Source: Muribaculaceae bacterium (lineage in GTDB: Bacteria > Bacteroidota > Bacteroidia > Bacteroidales > Muribaculaceae). From it: a stretch of 64,000 nucleotides of DNA. The stretch is from positions 116,333-180,332 of the forward strand of contig JAGATN010000021.1 of the NCBI GenBank assembly GCA_017621225.1. Direction: 5' to 3'. Below the pieces are notes generated by a model. The model had not been told where the DNA came from and did no database searches. It was given only the letters and a program-made list of their open reading frames with translations. Position 1 is the stretch's first letter. Every line of letters begins with the position of its first letter. A program made the position numbers and the translations under genes. This document shows positions 1-8,584 of the stretch, one piece after another.

Positions 1-20
1 ATTGTGCCGGAAACACTATG

Positions 21-773
21 TCAATCAAACTTCTTGCGATTGAATATAAATCCGCGTCCAAGATATTTTTCTCGTACAATGGGATTTTCAGCCAGTTCTT
101 CTGACGTTCCCTGAAATAAGATTTTGCCTTCAAACAGCAGATAGGCCCTGTCGGTTATGCTTAATGTTTCGGGCGCATTGTGGTCCGTGATCAGAATGCC
201 TATGTTCTTTTCTTTGAGCTTATATACGATATATTGAATGTCCTCTACGGCAATGGGATCAACTCCGGCGAACGGCTCGTCGAGCATTATGAATTTGGGG
301 TTTATGGCAAGGCATCGTGCTATCTCCGTGCGTCGGCGTTCGCCGCCCGACAATTGGTCGCCAAGATTTTTACGGACTTTTTCTAATCGGAATTCCGAAA
401 TTAGGCTTTCAAGCTTGTCGCGTTGCTCGGCCGGGGTTGAGTCGGTCATTTCAAGAACGGCACGAATATTGTTTTCGACGCTGAGTTTTCTGAATACAGA
501 TGGTTCCTGCGCAAGATACCCTATGCCATGTTGCGCGCGCTTATATACCGGAAATTTTGTTATGTTTAGGTCATTTAAAAATATTTCGCCTTCGTTGGGA
601 GTTATGAGGCCAACCGTCATATAAAACGTCGTGGTTTTCCCGGCTCCATTCGGGCCGAGCAATCCCACTATCTCCCCTTGCTTAACATTGATCGACACAT
701 GATTCACTACCGTTCGTTGACGATATTTCTTTACAAGATTTTGAGTGCTTAGCACCATCTTTTCGTTTTCCAT
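21..773 (-). CDS. lptB: LPS export ABC transporter ATP-binding protein LptB
   Basis: This is the cytoplasmic ATPase that powers LptFG extraction of lipopolysaccharide from the inner membrane and its transfer along the Lpt bridge. The 250-residue protein has the full ABC set: Walker A GPNGAGKT at residues 40-47, signature LSGGE near 142, Walker B FIMLDEP near 162 and the H-loop ITDHN near 196. The length and the signature [13 protein letters not shown] are typical of LptB rather than of a general importer ATPase. It lies 19 bases downstream of udk on the same strand with no promoter between, so the two are probably cotranscribed. The lptF, lptG, lptC and lptA genes are not in the window. Confidence 0.93.
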   Translation of the reverse strand: MENEKMVLSTQNLVKKYRQRTVVNHVSINVKQGEIVGLLGPNGAGKTTTFYMTVGLITPNEGEIFLNDLNITKFPVYKRAQHGIGYLAQEPSVFRKLSVENNIRAVLEMTDSTPAEQRDKLESLISEFRLEKVRKNLGDQLSGGERRRTEIARCLAINPKFIMLDEPFAGVDPIAVEDIQYIVYKLKEKNIGILITDHNAPETLSITDRAYLLFEGKILFQGTSEELAENPIVREKYLGRGFIFNRKKFD

Positions 774-792
774 ATACCGAATTATTGTATAG

Positions 793-1416
793 TCAATGTT
801 TTTTTGATTTATTTATTCGAGCTTCGATGTATTCAGTTAATAAGTTAACTGCCACGATATTGTCGCCACCTTGCGGCATTATTATGTCGGCATATCGTTT
901 TGTGGGCTCTATGTACATCGAATGCATCGGTTTCAGCACATTCTGGTATCTCTGTGTCACCATTTGAGGCGTGCGTCCGCGCTCGATGCAATCTCGCTCG
1001 ATGACGCGTATCAACCGCTCGTCGGCGTCCGCATCTACAAATACTTTCACGTCAAGCATATTTCTTAAATCCGGTTCGGTAAGAATCAGAATGCCCTCCA
1101 CAATCACGACTTCGCGGGGCTCTACCCTGACCGTTTCTTCCTGACGTGTGCATGTTAAATATGAATATGTGGGCATTTCGATTGATTTGCCACTTTTCAA
1201 GTCGTTGAGATGGCTGATCAGCAATGGCCACTCGATGGCAGCCGGTTCGTCGAAATTTATTTTGCTTCGTTCTTCGAATGGAATGTGGCTCGAATCGCGA
1301 TAATATGAATCCTGTGGAATTACCGCAACTTCACCTTGTGGAAGACTTGAAATAATTTTATTCACCACCGTTGTTTTGCCTGAGCCGGTGCCTCCGGAGA
1401 TTCCTATGATCAACAT
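793..1416 (-). CDS. udk: uridine kinase
   Basis: Phosphorylates uridine and cytidine to UMP and CMP with ATP or GTP in pyrimidine salvage. The 207-residue protein opens with the P-loop [12 protein letters not shown] (residues 6-17) and carries the family motif QDSYYRD, which contributes to nucleoside binding, followed by the conserved NFDEPAA segment. Length matches bacterial uridine kinases. It is first in a two-gene unit with lptB and has a recognisable promoter upstream on the minus strand. Confidence 0.93.
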   Translation of the reverse strand: MLIIGISGGTGSGKTTVVNKIISSLPQGEVAVIPQDSYYRDSSHIPFEERSKINFDEPAAIEWPLLISHLNDLKSGKSIEMPTYSYLTCTRQEETVRVEPREVVIVEGILILTEPDLRNMLDVKVFVDADADERLIRVIERDCIERGRTPQMVTQRYQNVLKPMHSMYIEPTKRYADIIMPQGGDNIVAVNLLTEYIEARINKSKKH

Positions 1417-1452
1417 ACTTTATATTCGTATTTATCTTTGCTTTTATCATTG

Positions 1453-1484
1453 CAAAGATAAATAAAAAGGTTGTAAAAAGCCAA
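1453..1484 (-). promoter_or_regulatory. Bacteroidetes-type promoter for udk-lptB
   Basis: On the minus strand TTGG (1484-1481) is followed after 20 bases by TATCTTTG (1460-1453), matching the -7 consensus TAnnTTTG and three of four bases of the -33 TTTG. It lies 37 bases before the udk start codon. Confidence 0.6.
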
Positions 1485-1566
1485 CGAAGCATGAATTAAT
1501 GCCAAATACGCCACTTTTTCACCCGTAAACGCGCCAAAACGGTAATATGGAATTACAAAAAATGAG

Positions 1567-1574
1567 TACCTTTG
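1567..1574 (+). promoter_or_regulatory. -7 element for mlaE-mlaF
   Basis: TACCTTTG fits TAnnTTTG exactly and lies 36 bases before the mlaE ATG. No clear TTTG is found at the -33 position, so only the -7 half is supported. Confidence 0.5.
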
Positions 1575-1609
1575 TATGTTGAAATTATATAATTGGAATT
1601 CATTTTCAT

Positions 1610-2359
1610 ATGATATTGACATCTTCACTTTCAAAATTTGGCAAATATTGGCTATTTATGTCAAGAGTATTTACAATACCGGATAAATGGAAGGTATTTT
1701 GTAGCCGTACAATATTCGAAATAACCAAGCTTGGCGTAGATTCCATACCGTTGGTAATGATAATATCGGTATTCATAGGTGCGGTAATTGCCATTCAGAT
1801 GCAGCTAAACATATCATCTCCCCTCATACCGAGCTATTCAGTGGGTTTGGCCACTCGCGACATCGTATTGCTTGAATTTTCAAACTCGATACTTTGTTTG
1901 ATTCTCGCCGGAAAGGTGGGCTCTAACATAGCATCGGAAATAGGCACAATGCGTGTCACCGAGCAGATCGACGCACTTGAAATAATGGGCGTAAATTCAT
2001 GCAATTTCCTGGTGCTTCCGAAAGTTGTTGGTTTTGTCCTGTTTATGCCGGTATTGGTAGCGTTCTGTATTGCCACTTCCCTTTTTGGAGGTTTCGGAGT
2101 CGCCGTATTCACCGATCTTATATCGGTATCGCGTTATGTATACGGATTGCAGGCTCTCTTTCAGGAGTGGTACGTGTGGTACGGTTTTATAAAGTCATTG
2201 TTTTTTGCATTCATAATAAGCTCCATATCCTCATTTTGCGGATACTATGTTCGCGGCGGAGCGCTCGAAGTCGGAAAAGCCAGTACCAATGCTGTGGTTT
2301 CGAGCAGCATATTCATATTGCTGATGGATGTCGTTCTCACTAAATTGTTGTTGCAATGA
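1610..2359 (+). CDS. mlaE: MlaE-family phospholipid ABC transporter permease
   Basis: Membrane permease of an MCE/Mla-type transporter that moves phospholipids between inner and outer membranes. The 249-residue protein is strongly hydrophobic after residue 45 and carries the MlaE-family pattern: a FIGAVIAIQMQL segment, then the cytoplasmic stretch GSNIASEIGTMRVTEQIDALE, the best-conserved part of the family, and helices to the C-terminus. It overlaps mlaF by four bases (ATGA). No MCE-domain protein (MlaD) follows: the next gene converges. The periplasmic partner must be encoded elsewhere if the system is complete. Confidence 0.9.
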   Translation: MILTSSLSKFGKYWLFMSRVFTIPDKWKVFCSRTIFEITKLGVDSIPLVMIISVFIGAVIAIQMQLNISSPLIPSYSVGLATRDIVLLEFSNSILCLILAGKVGSNIASEIGTMRVTEQIDALEIMGVNSCNFLVLPKVVGFVLFMPVLVAFCIATSLFGGFGVAVFTDLISVSRYVYGLQALFQEWYVWYGFIKSLFFAFIISSISSFCGYYVRGGALEVGKASTNAVVSSSIFILLMDVVLTKLLLQ

Positions 2360-3126
2360 TCGAAGTAAAGCATATCACCAAGTCGTTCGACGGTAAGACA
2401 ATATTACATAATGTCGATGCTACTTTCTATACAGGTAAAACCAATCTGATAATTGGTCAAAGTGGTTCCGGTAAGACCGTATTGATGAAATCGATAGTCG
2501 GTTTGGTTCGTCCGGAAGAAGGCGAAATACTATATGATGGCCGCGATCTGATGAAGATGGATCAGGCGCAAATAAAACATTTGCGCGAAGAAATCGGAAT
2601 GTTGTTTCAAGGATCGGCTCTTTTTGATTCGGAAACGGTGTTGGGCAATGTGATGTTCCCCTTGAATATGTTTACCGATATGTCGCCGGCCCAGATGAAA
2701 GAGCGTGCTCAATTTTGTCTTGAAAGAGTGAATTTGAAGGGCGCTGATAAGAAATATCCGGCTGAGTTGTCGGGCGGCATGCAAAAACGCGTGGCTATCG
2801 CGCGCGCGATAGCCCTTAATCCTAAATACCTGTTTTGCGACGAGCCTAATTCCGGTCTTGACCCAAAGACCTCAATACTGATAGACGAGTTGCTTAGCGA
2901 CATTACTCACGAATACAACATAACCACCATAATCAATACCCACGATATGAACTCGGTATTGGGAATTGGCGAAAACATCGTGTTCATCAATAAGGGTTAT
3001 CGTGAGTGGGTAGGTGACAAACAAGAGATATACCAAACCACAAACGAAGCGTTAAACGAATTTGTATTTGCCACCGATCTTTTCCAGAAGGTGAAGCAAT
3101 ACATAATTCAAAATGCACATCGGTAA
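2356..3126 (+). CDS. mlaF: MlaF-family phospholipid ABC transporter ATPase
   Basis: ATPase partner of the MlaE permease. The 256-residue protein has Walker A GQSGSGKT (near residues 33-40), Q-loop MLFQGSALFDSETV, signature LSGGMQKRVAIARA, Walker B YLFCDEPNSGLDP and H-loop NTHDM. The LSGGM signature and the SALFDS Q-loop sequence are characteristic of MlaF rather than amino-acid importers. Its ATG overlaps the stop of mlaE, implying coupled translation. It ends 18 bases before the convergent lipoprotein gene. Confidence 0.92.
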   Translation: MIEVKHITKSFDGKTILHNVDATFYTGKTNLIIGQSGSGKTVLMKSIVGLVRPEEGEILYDGRDLMKMDQAQIKHLREEIGMLFQGSALFDSETVLGNVMFPLNMFTDMSPAQMKERAQFCLERVNLKGADKKYPAELSGGMQKRVAIARAIALNPKYLFCDEPNSGLDPKTSILIDELLSDITHEYNITTIINTHDMNSVLGIGENIVFINKGYREWVGDKQEIYQTTNEALNEFVFATDLFQKVKQYIIQNAHR

Positions 3127-3144
3127 TGCCGTATTGACATCAGT

Positions 3145-3567
3145 TTAATCGTCACTCATATCGACGGGCTCCAATGAACTTTGAAGCTCGTCATATTTTT
3201 TCAGATACTTGTTAAGTGCCTTTGCGTTCTTGTCGTTCAGATTCGTGCGCTCAAGTAAGTTGACAAATAACTGGGAGTCGCGCTTAACGGCTTTCAGTAC
3301 GGTGTCGCCGGCAAACGACTCTATTGCCTTTATGGCGTTGGACGGATTAGAAGCAAATGCCGCATCGGCAATGCGCGACTGCATATATTTATATCCGTCG
3401 TTAAGCAATTGAATCATTTGGGCATATTCTTCTTGAGTAAGTACGGTATCCCCTTCTTCTATCCGCTTGACGAATGCCGATGACTCATTCATGTCGTAGC
3501 GAGGCTCATTGCAACCTGCCACCATTAATGCCATTAAGGCTATTATGAGATATTTTATTCGAAACAT
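3145..3567 (-). CDS. small predicted lipoprotein, unknown function
   Basis: I do not recognise a family. The reading frame can be opened further upstream, but the ATG at 3567 is preferred because it begins a lipoprotein signal peptide: MFRIKYLIIALMALMVAGC, with lipobox VAGC and acylated Cys at residue 19. The mature part of about 120 residues is charged and probably helical, with no visible catalytic motif. The first possible start (3633) would place 22 extra residues before the signal peptide and would overlap the hairpin that ends the upstream EF-G2 gene. Confidence 0.72.
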   Translation of the reverse strand: MFRIKYLIIALMALMVAGCNEPRYDMNESSAFVKRIEEGDTVLTQEEYAQMIQLLNDGYKYMQSRIADAAFASNPSNAIKAIESFAGDTVLKAVKRDSQLFVNLLERTNLNDKNAKALNKYLKKYDELQSSLEPVDMSDD

Positions 3568-3583
3568 AAACTCTATGACGTGA

Positions 3584-3617
3584 TAAGTGCAGCTCTCGTT
3601 ATGGGGAGCTGCACTTA
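3584..3617 (-). terminator. hairpin after the EF-G2 gene
   Basis: A perfect 12-base-pair stem, TAAGTGCAGCTC paired with GAGCTGCACTTA around a 10-base loop, lies between the EF-G2 stop and the lipoprotein start. It has no long T-tract on the minus strand, so it may be a weak terminator or an mRNA-processing hairpin. Confidence 0.6.
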
Positions 3618-3668
3618 TTAAACGGAGAAACAAGGAGAATGGTTCTATTGTATATTTTGTAATTTGAC

Positions 3669-5825
3669 CTATTCCTCTACATTCTTTTCTGCATATTCCT
3701 TGAGCAGTTTTTCCTGAACATCGCTCGGTACAAGTTCGTAAGAGGCAAACTTCATTGTGAACGATGAGCGGCCACCCGTAATGGAGCTTAGCGCAGTAGA
3801 GTAGCTTGACATTTCTTTCAAAGGCACTTTGGCCGAAATCTTTTCAAAGCCGTTTTCGCTCGACATGCCCATTATTATTGCACGTCGTCCTTGAAGATCG
3901 CTCATCACGTCGCCCATCACGTCGCTCGGAACCATTACGTCAACATCGTATATTGGTTCAAGAATCTTGGGATTGGCATTGCGGAATGCTTCGCTGAACG
4001 CGTTACGGCCGGCCAAACGGAATGAAATTTCGTTAGAGTCTACCGGATGCATCTTTCCATCATATATGCAAACTCTTACGTCGCGGGCATATGATCCGGT
4101 GAGCGGGCCTTGTTCTATGCGATCCATAAGGCCTTTTACTATTGCCGGGATAAAGCGTGCATCTATCGCACCGCCTACGATGCAATTGCATACCACAAGC
4201 TTTCCACCCCACTCCAATGGAATTTCCTGAGTGTCGCGCACGTTCATTTTGAATTCCTGGTTGCCGAATCTATAAGTGTCGGGCGCAGGCATGCCTTCAG
4301 TATAGGGTTCGATTACGATGTGTACCTCGCCGAATTGTCCGGCACCACCCGATTGTTTTTTATGTCTATAATCGGCACGCGATGCTTTCGTTATGGTTTC
4401 GCGATACGGAATCTTTGGCTCATCGAATACGATTGGAAGTTTATCGTTGTTTTCAACGCGCCACTTCAATGTGCGAAGGTGGAATTCACCCTGGCCCGAA
4501 AGTATGGTCTGCTTAAGCTCTTTGGATTGCTCTATTTGCCAAGTGGGATCTTCCTCATGCATACGAGTAAGAATGCCGCTTAGTTTTTCGGCATCAGCCT
4601 CGTTGGCCGGGCGTATCGCGCGCTGATATTTTGGAGCGGGGTATTTGATGAAGTCAAACGTCCAGTCGCATCCTTTTTCGTTAAGAGTATTGCCGGTTCT
4701 TACATCCTTCATTTTAACCGTTGCACCTATGTCACCGGCACACAGTTTGTCGACCGGAGTTTTTATTTGTCCGCATACGCAGTTCACCTGTGCAATGCGT
4801 TCTTTCGATCCGCGAGTCACGTTTTCGAGATCGACACCGGGTGTGAGCGTGCCCGACATTACTTTGAAGTAACTTACTTCGCCAATGTGCGGTTCAACGG
4901 TTGTCTTGAACACGAATACGCTGAGCGGTCCGTTGCTGTCGGGTTTCACTTCTTCGCCTGCCGTGTTTAACGGAGCTGGCATATCTTCTACAAATGGCAC
5001 TACGTTGCCAAGGAATTCCATCATTCGGCGTACTCCCATGTCCTTCATAGCGCTTACGCAGAAGACGGGGAATATCGATCGATCGGCAAGGCCTTTACGG
5101 ATGCCTTCGCGCATTTCGTCTTCGGTAAGATGGCCTTCGTCGAAGAATTTTTCCATAAGTGTTTCGTCGTTTTCAGCGGCAGCTTCAACCAATTGCTGAT
5201 GAAGCTTCTGAGCGCGCTCCTTCTCCGATTCGGGAATGTCTTCGATCGTAGGAACTCCGCCATCGGGTCCCCATGAATATTTCTTCATTAACAACACGTC
5301 GATCATTGCATTAAAATTGGGACCAACGTTGAGCGGATATTGAATGGCCACTATCTTGTTGCCAAATATTTCGCGCATCTGTTCAATTACATTCTCGTAA
5401 TCGGCTTTGTCGCCATCAAGCTGATTCATCGCGAATATCACGGGCTTGTGGAGCGATGCGCATGTGCGGAATATATTTTGAGTGCCTACTTCAACGCCAT
5501 ATTGTGCGTCTACTACAATTACACCGGTATCGGTAACGTTAAGAGCCGTAATTGCATTGCCAACAAAATCGTCGGCTCCCGGACAATCTATTACATTGAG
5601 TTTCTTATTAAGAAATTCGGCATAAAATACAGTGGAAAACACAGAGTATCCATACTCTTTTTCAACCGGGAAATAATCGCATACCGTATTTTTAGCATCA
5701 ATGGTGCCGCGACGTTTTATAACTCCACACTCAAAAAGCATAGCTTCTGCAAGTGTGGTTTTTCCCGAGCCTTTGCTTCCAAGCAAGGCTATATTCTTAA
5801 TTTCATTAGTTTGGTAAACTTTCAT
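3669..5825 (-). CDS. fusA2: EF-G paralogue (EF-G2 type) lacking the catalytic His
   Basis: A 718-residue translational GTPase with the EF-G domain order: G domain, domain II, then domains III-V. The P-loop is intact (GSKGSGKT, residues 16-23) and so is G3 as DCPG (80-83). The residue after it, His in canonical EF-G (DTPGH) and needed for GTP hydrolysis, is Ala84 here. The switch I RGIT motif is also missing (EYGYSV instead), and G4 is NQLD rather than NKxD. Bacteroides has a known second EF-G that supports translocation without GTP hydrolysis and matters for gut colonisation; this gene looks like its orthologue (inference). The canonical fusA is not in the window. Confidence 0.88.
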   Translation of the reverse strand: MKVYQTNEIKNIALLGSKGSGKTTLAEAMLFECGVIKRRGTIDAKNTVCDYFPVEKEYGYSVFSTVFYAEFLNKKLNVIDCPGADDFVGNAITALNVTDTGVIVVDAQYGVEVGTQNIFRTCASLHKPVIFAMNQLDGDKADYENVIEQMREIFGNKIVAIQYPLNVGPNFNAMIDVLLMKKYSWGPDGGVPTIEDIPESEKERAQKLHQQLVEAAAENDETLMEKFFDEGHLTEDEMREGIRKGLADRSIFPVFCVSAMKDMGVRRMMEFLGNVVPFVEDMPAPLNTAGEEVKPDSNGPLSVFVFKTTVEPHIGEVSYFKVMSGTLTPGVDLENVTRGSKERIAQVNCVCGQIKTPVDKLCAGDIGATVKMKDVRTGNTLNEKGCDWTFDFIKYPAPKYQRAIRPANEADAEKLSGILTRMHEEDPTWQIEQSKELKQTILSGQGEFHLRTLKWRVENNDKLPIVFDEPKIPYRETITKASRADYRHKKQSGGAGQFGEVHIVIEPYTEGMPAPDTYRFGNQEFKMNVRDTQEIPLEWGGKLVVCNCIVGGAIDARFIPAIVKGLMDRIEQGPLTGSYARDVRVCIYDGKMHPVDSNEISFRLAGRNAFSEAFRNANPKILEPIYDVDVMVPSDVMGDVMSDLQGRRAIIMGMSSENGFEKISAKVPLKEMSSYSTALSSITGGRSSFTMKFASYELVPSDVQEKLLKEYAEKNVEE

Positions 5826-6031
5826 AATATAGAGAGTTTATTAATGTGTTAATGACTATTTTTAGTTTTTAGTGCCCGCAAAGTAGTAATTTTTTTTCAA
5901 ATAGTGTGCTAAAAAAAATATGTTACAAAACACATTTTCCACCTTCTTAATCCGTATCATTTTGAAATGAACATTGTTAAGCAATTAATTTTTTAGTATA
6001 TGTACTTACTTATTGTGCCGTTGCCGCAACT

Positions 6032-6048
6032 TTGGCATGATATTTGCT
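6032..6048 (+). promoter_or_regulatory. sigma-54-like -24/-12 site upstream of lon
   Basis: TTGGCAT-N5-TTGCT matches the sigma-54 consensus TTGGCAC-N5-TTGCW with one mismatch, and GG and GC are separated by exactly 10 bases. It lies 30 bases before the chosen lon ATG. The overlapping GATATTTG (6039-6046) is one base from the vegetative -7 element but has no well-placed -33 TTTG, so a housekeeping reading remains possible. Confidence 0.45.
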
Positions 6049-6078
6049 GTAATCAGTAAAAACAATCATAAAAAGAAG

Positions 6079-8499
6079 ATGAACGAAGATAATCATAAGA
6101 TAGTATCGGTGGGCCAAATTGATATTTCGGGCGATAAATTTAACAAAGAGCCTGATTACGACAAGCTCCCGTTACTTCCTACTCGCGACCTCGTTATGTT
6201 TCCCGGCGTTACGTTTCCGATAACGCTAGGTAGGACACAATCAATAGATACGGCTGAATATGCTTCGGAGCATGAAATTCCGATAGGCATAGTATGCCAA
6301 CGCAATCCTTCGGTTGAAAAGCCCGAAGTGCCCGACGATTTATATGATTATGGCGTAGTTGCCGATATAATAAAGGTGTTTGAGATTCCTGACGGCCCTA
6401 AAACGGCCATCGTGAGAGCGCGCAACCGCATACGCATAATGGGTAAATGCGACGATCCCATAATACCGGGCTCATTGTCGGCCCAAACGAAACCCGTAAG
6501 CGACACCAACCCGAGACTGTCGGATAAGGAATTCGTGGCCGTATCGCATGCGATAAAAGAATCGGCGTTAAACATAATAAAGAAATCGGCGGAAGTTCCG
6601 ACTGATTTGATTTATAATATCCAGAATTTTCCCGATCCGGTAGGCATGGTGAATTTAATTGCCACGCATACCCCATTTCCGGCTGAATTTAAAATAGAGC
6701 TTCTAAAGGTAGGGAAAATCAAAGATCGCGCATTTAAGCTGCTTACCGAATTGGCCCGAAATGAGCAGATAATCAATTTGACTCATGACATACAAGAGCG
6801 CACGAAGCAAAGCATGAACGAGCAGCAGAAATCCATCTTTCTTCAACAACAGATGGAGTCGATACGTCAGGAGCTGTATGGCGATGACGATGACGCTGCA
6901 ATGTTTCGCAAAAAGGCAAAAGAGGTGGCTTTCCCCGATGAAGTTCGCAAATCGTTTGAACACGATGTCGAAAAACTAAATCGGCTCAACCCTCAGAGTC
7001 CCGACTATTCGGTGATGTATTCGTATCTTGAATTGCTGCTTGATTTGCCATGGGGAAAATACAGCCCATTGGCTACAAGTTTAAAGGAAGCCGAGGAGAT
7101 ACTTAATGCCGATCATTATGGGCTTGAAAAAGTAAAAGAGCGCATACTTGAGCAGTTGGCAGTGCTTATGCACACTCCCGACGGCAAAGCCCCGATATTG
7201 TGCCTCGTCGGCGCTCCCGGCGTTGGAAAAACGTCGTTGGGCCAGTCGATAGCAAAGTCGTTGGGGCGTAAATATCAACGAGTGGCATTGGGTGGACTTC
7301 ACGACGAAGCGGAGATACGCGGACACCGACGCACATACATAGGAGCAATGCCCGGTCGAATAATAGATGCAATACGTCGATGCGGCACGTCAAATCCGGT
7401 GTTGATGCTTGATGAAATAGACAAAATGGGATCGGATATAAAAGGCGATCCGTCAGCAGCGCTTCTCGAAGTGCTTGACCCCGAGCAGAATTGCCGCTTC
7501 CATGACAATTATGTCGACGTGGATTTTGACCTTTCAAAAGTCCTGTTCATTGCCACGGCCAATAGTTTGTCGTCATTGTCACAACCTCTGCTTGATAGAA
7601 TGGAAATAATCGACATATCCGGTTATCTGATTGAGGAAAAAACGGAAATAGCGCGACGATATCTTTTGCCCAAATTGCTTAAGGAAAATGGTTTTACGGA
7701 GAAAGACCTTGCCATCTCAACCGAAGCCATAGTAAGCATCATCGAAGGTTATACATCTGAAAGTGGCGTTCGACAGCTTGAAAAGCGGCTTGCTACCATA
7801 GTTCGTAAAACGGTGCTTAAAAAGGTTAGCAATAAACGATATCCCAAATTGATACAGCAGCACCACCTGCATGAATATCTTGGCGTGGAGCCGTATTCCA
7901 AAGACCGTTACGAAGGCAATGATTATGCCGGAGTGGTGACCGGACTTGCGTGGACTGCCGTAGGAGGAGAAATATTGTACATCGAATCATCCCTTGCCAA
8001 AGGCAAAGGCGAAAAGCTCACGCTTACAGGTAATCTTGGCGATGTAATGAAAGAGTCGGCCGTGATAGCACTGCAGTACGTGAAATCGCATGCCGATGTA
8101 TTTGGCATTCCCATTGAACGTTTTGACAAGTATCAGCTCCACATTCATGTGCCCGAGGGCGCTATACCGAAGGATGGACCGTCAGCCGGCATAACAATGG
8201 CCACGTCGATCGTATCGGCTTTTACCCAACGTAAGGTCAAGGATAGAGTTGCAATGACGGGTGAAATAACATTGCGTGGAAAGGTGCTGCCTGTTGGAGG
8301 CATAAAAGAGAAGATACTTGCTGCAAAACGAGCCGGCATAAACACCATAGTATTGTCGAAAAACAATAAGAAGGATGTTGAGGACATACCGGCAGTTTAT
8401 CTTAAAAACATAAGCTTTCACTACGTAGACGATGTTGCGGATGTGATAAAATTTGCACTTCTTGACGAGCAAGTGGCCGTTCCTCAGATTTTCGATTGA
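6079..8499 (+). CDS. lon: ATP-dependent Lon protease
   Basis: Cytoplasmic AAA+ serine protease that removes misfolded and regulatory proteins. From the chosen start the protein has 806 residues in canonical LonA order: N-terminal substrate-binding domain (LPLLPTRDLVMFPGV), coiled coil, AAA+ module with Walker A GAPGVGKTS and Walker B VLMLDEIDK, and a C-terminal protease domain with catalytic Ser in PKDGPSAGIT and Lys in GGIKEKILAAKRAG. The frame opens at 6013, but the ATG at 6079 is chosen because the extra 22 residues are not Lon-like and would overlap the promoter candidate. A rho-independent terminator follows the gene. Confidence 0.95.
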   Translation: MNEDNHKIVSVGQIDISGDKFNKEPDYDKLPLLPTRDLVMFPGVTFPITLGRTQSIDTAEYASEHEIPIGIVCQRNPSVEKPEVPDDLYDYGVVADIIKVFEIPDGPKTAIVRARNRIRIMGKCDDPIIPGSLSAQTKPVSDTNPRLSDKEFVAVSHAIKESALNIIKKSAEVPTDLIYNIQNFPDPVGMVNLIATHTPFPAEFKIELLKVGKIKDRAFKLLTELARNEQIINLTHDIQERTKQSMNEQQKSIFLQQQMESIRQELYGDDDDAAMFRKKAKEVAFPDEVRKSFEHDVEKLNRLNPQSPDYSVMYSYLELLLDLPWGKYSPLATSLKEAEEILNADHYGLEKVKERILEQLAVLMHTPDGKAPILCLVGAPGVGKTSLGQSIAKSLGRKYQRVALGGLHDEAEIRGHRRTYIGAMPGRIIDAIRRCGTSNPVLMLDEIDKMGSDIKGDPSAALLEVLDPEQNCRFHDNYVDVDFDLSKVLFIATANSLSSLSQPLLDRMEIIDISGYLIEEKTEIARRYLLPKLLKENGFTEKDLAISTEAIVSIIEGYTSESGVRQLEKRLATIVRKTVLKKVSNKRYPKLIQQHHLHEYLGVEPYSKDRYEGNDYAGVVTGLAWTAVGGEILYIESSLAKGKGEKLTLTGNLGDVMKESAVIALQYVKSHADVFGIPIERFDKYQLHIHVPEGAIPKDGPSAGITMATSIVSAFTQRKVKDRVAMTGEITLRGKVLPVGGIKEKILAAKRAGINTIVLSKNNKKDVEDIPAVYLKNISFHYVDDVADVIKFALLDEQVAVPQIFD

Positions 8500-8504
8500 A
8501 GTTA

Positions 8505-8545
8505 TTAAGGGCTGACTCCTGTAATGGGTGCCAGCCCTAATTTTG
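8505..8545 (+). terminator. rho-independent terminator of lon
   Basis: AGGGCTG (8508-8514) pairs with CAGCCCT (8532-8538), extended by flanking TTA/TAA, and is followed by AATTTTGT. It begins six bases after the lon stop codon. Confidence 0.75.
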
Positions 8546-8584
8546 TCCTATTTCAACTCAAATCTCCCCCGTCGCATTTTTCAA

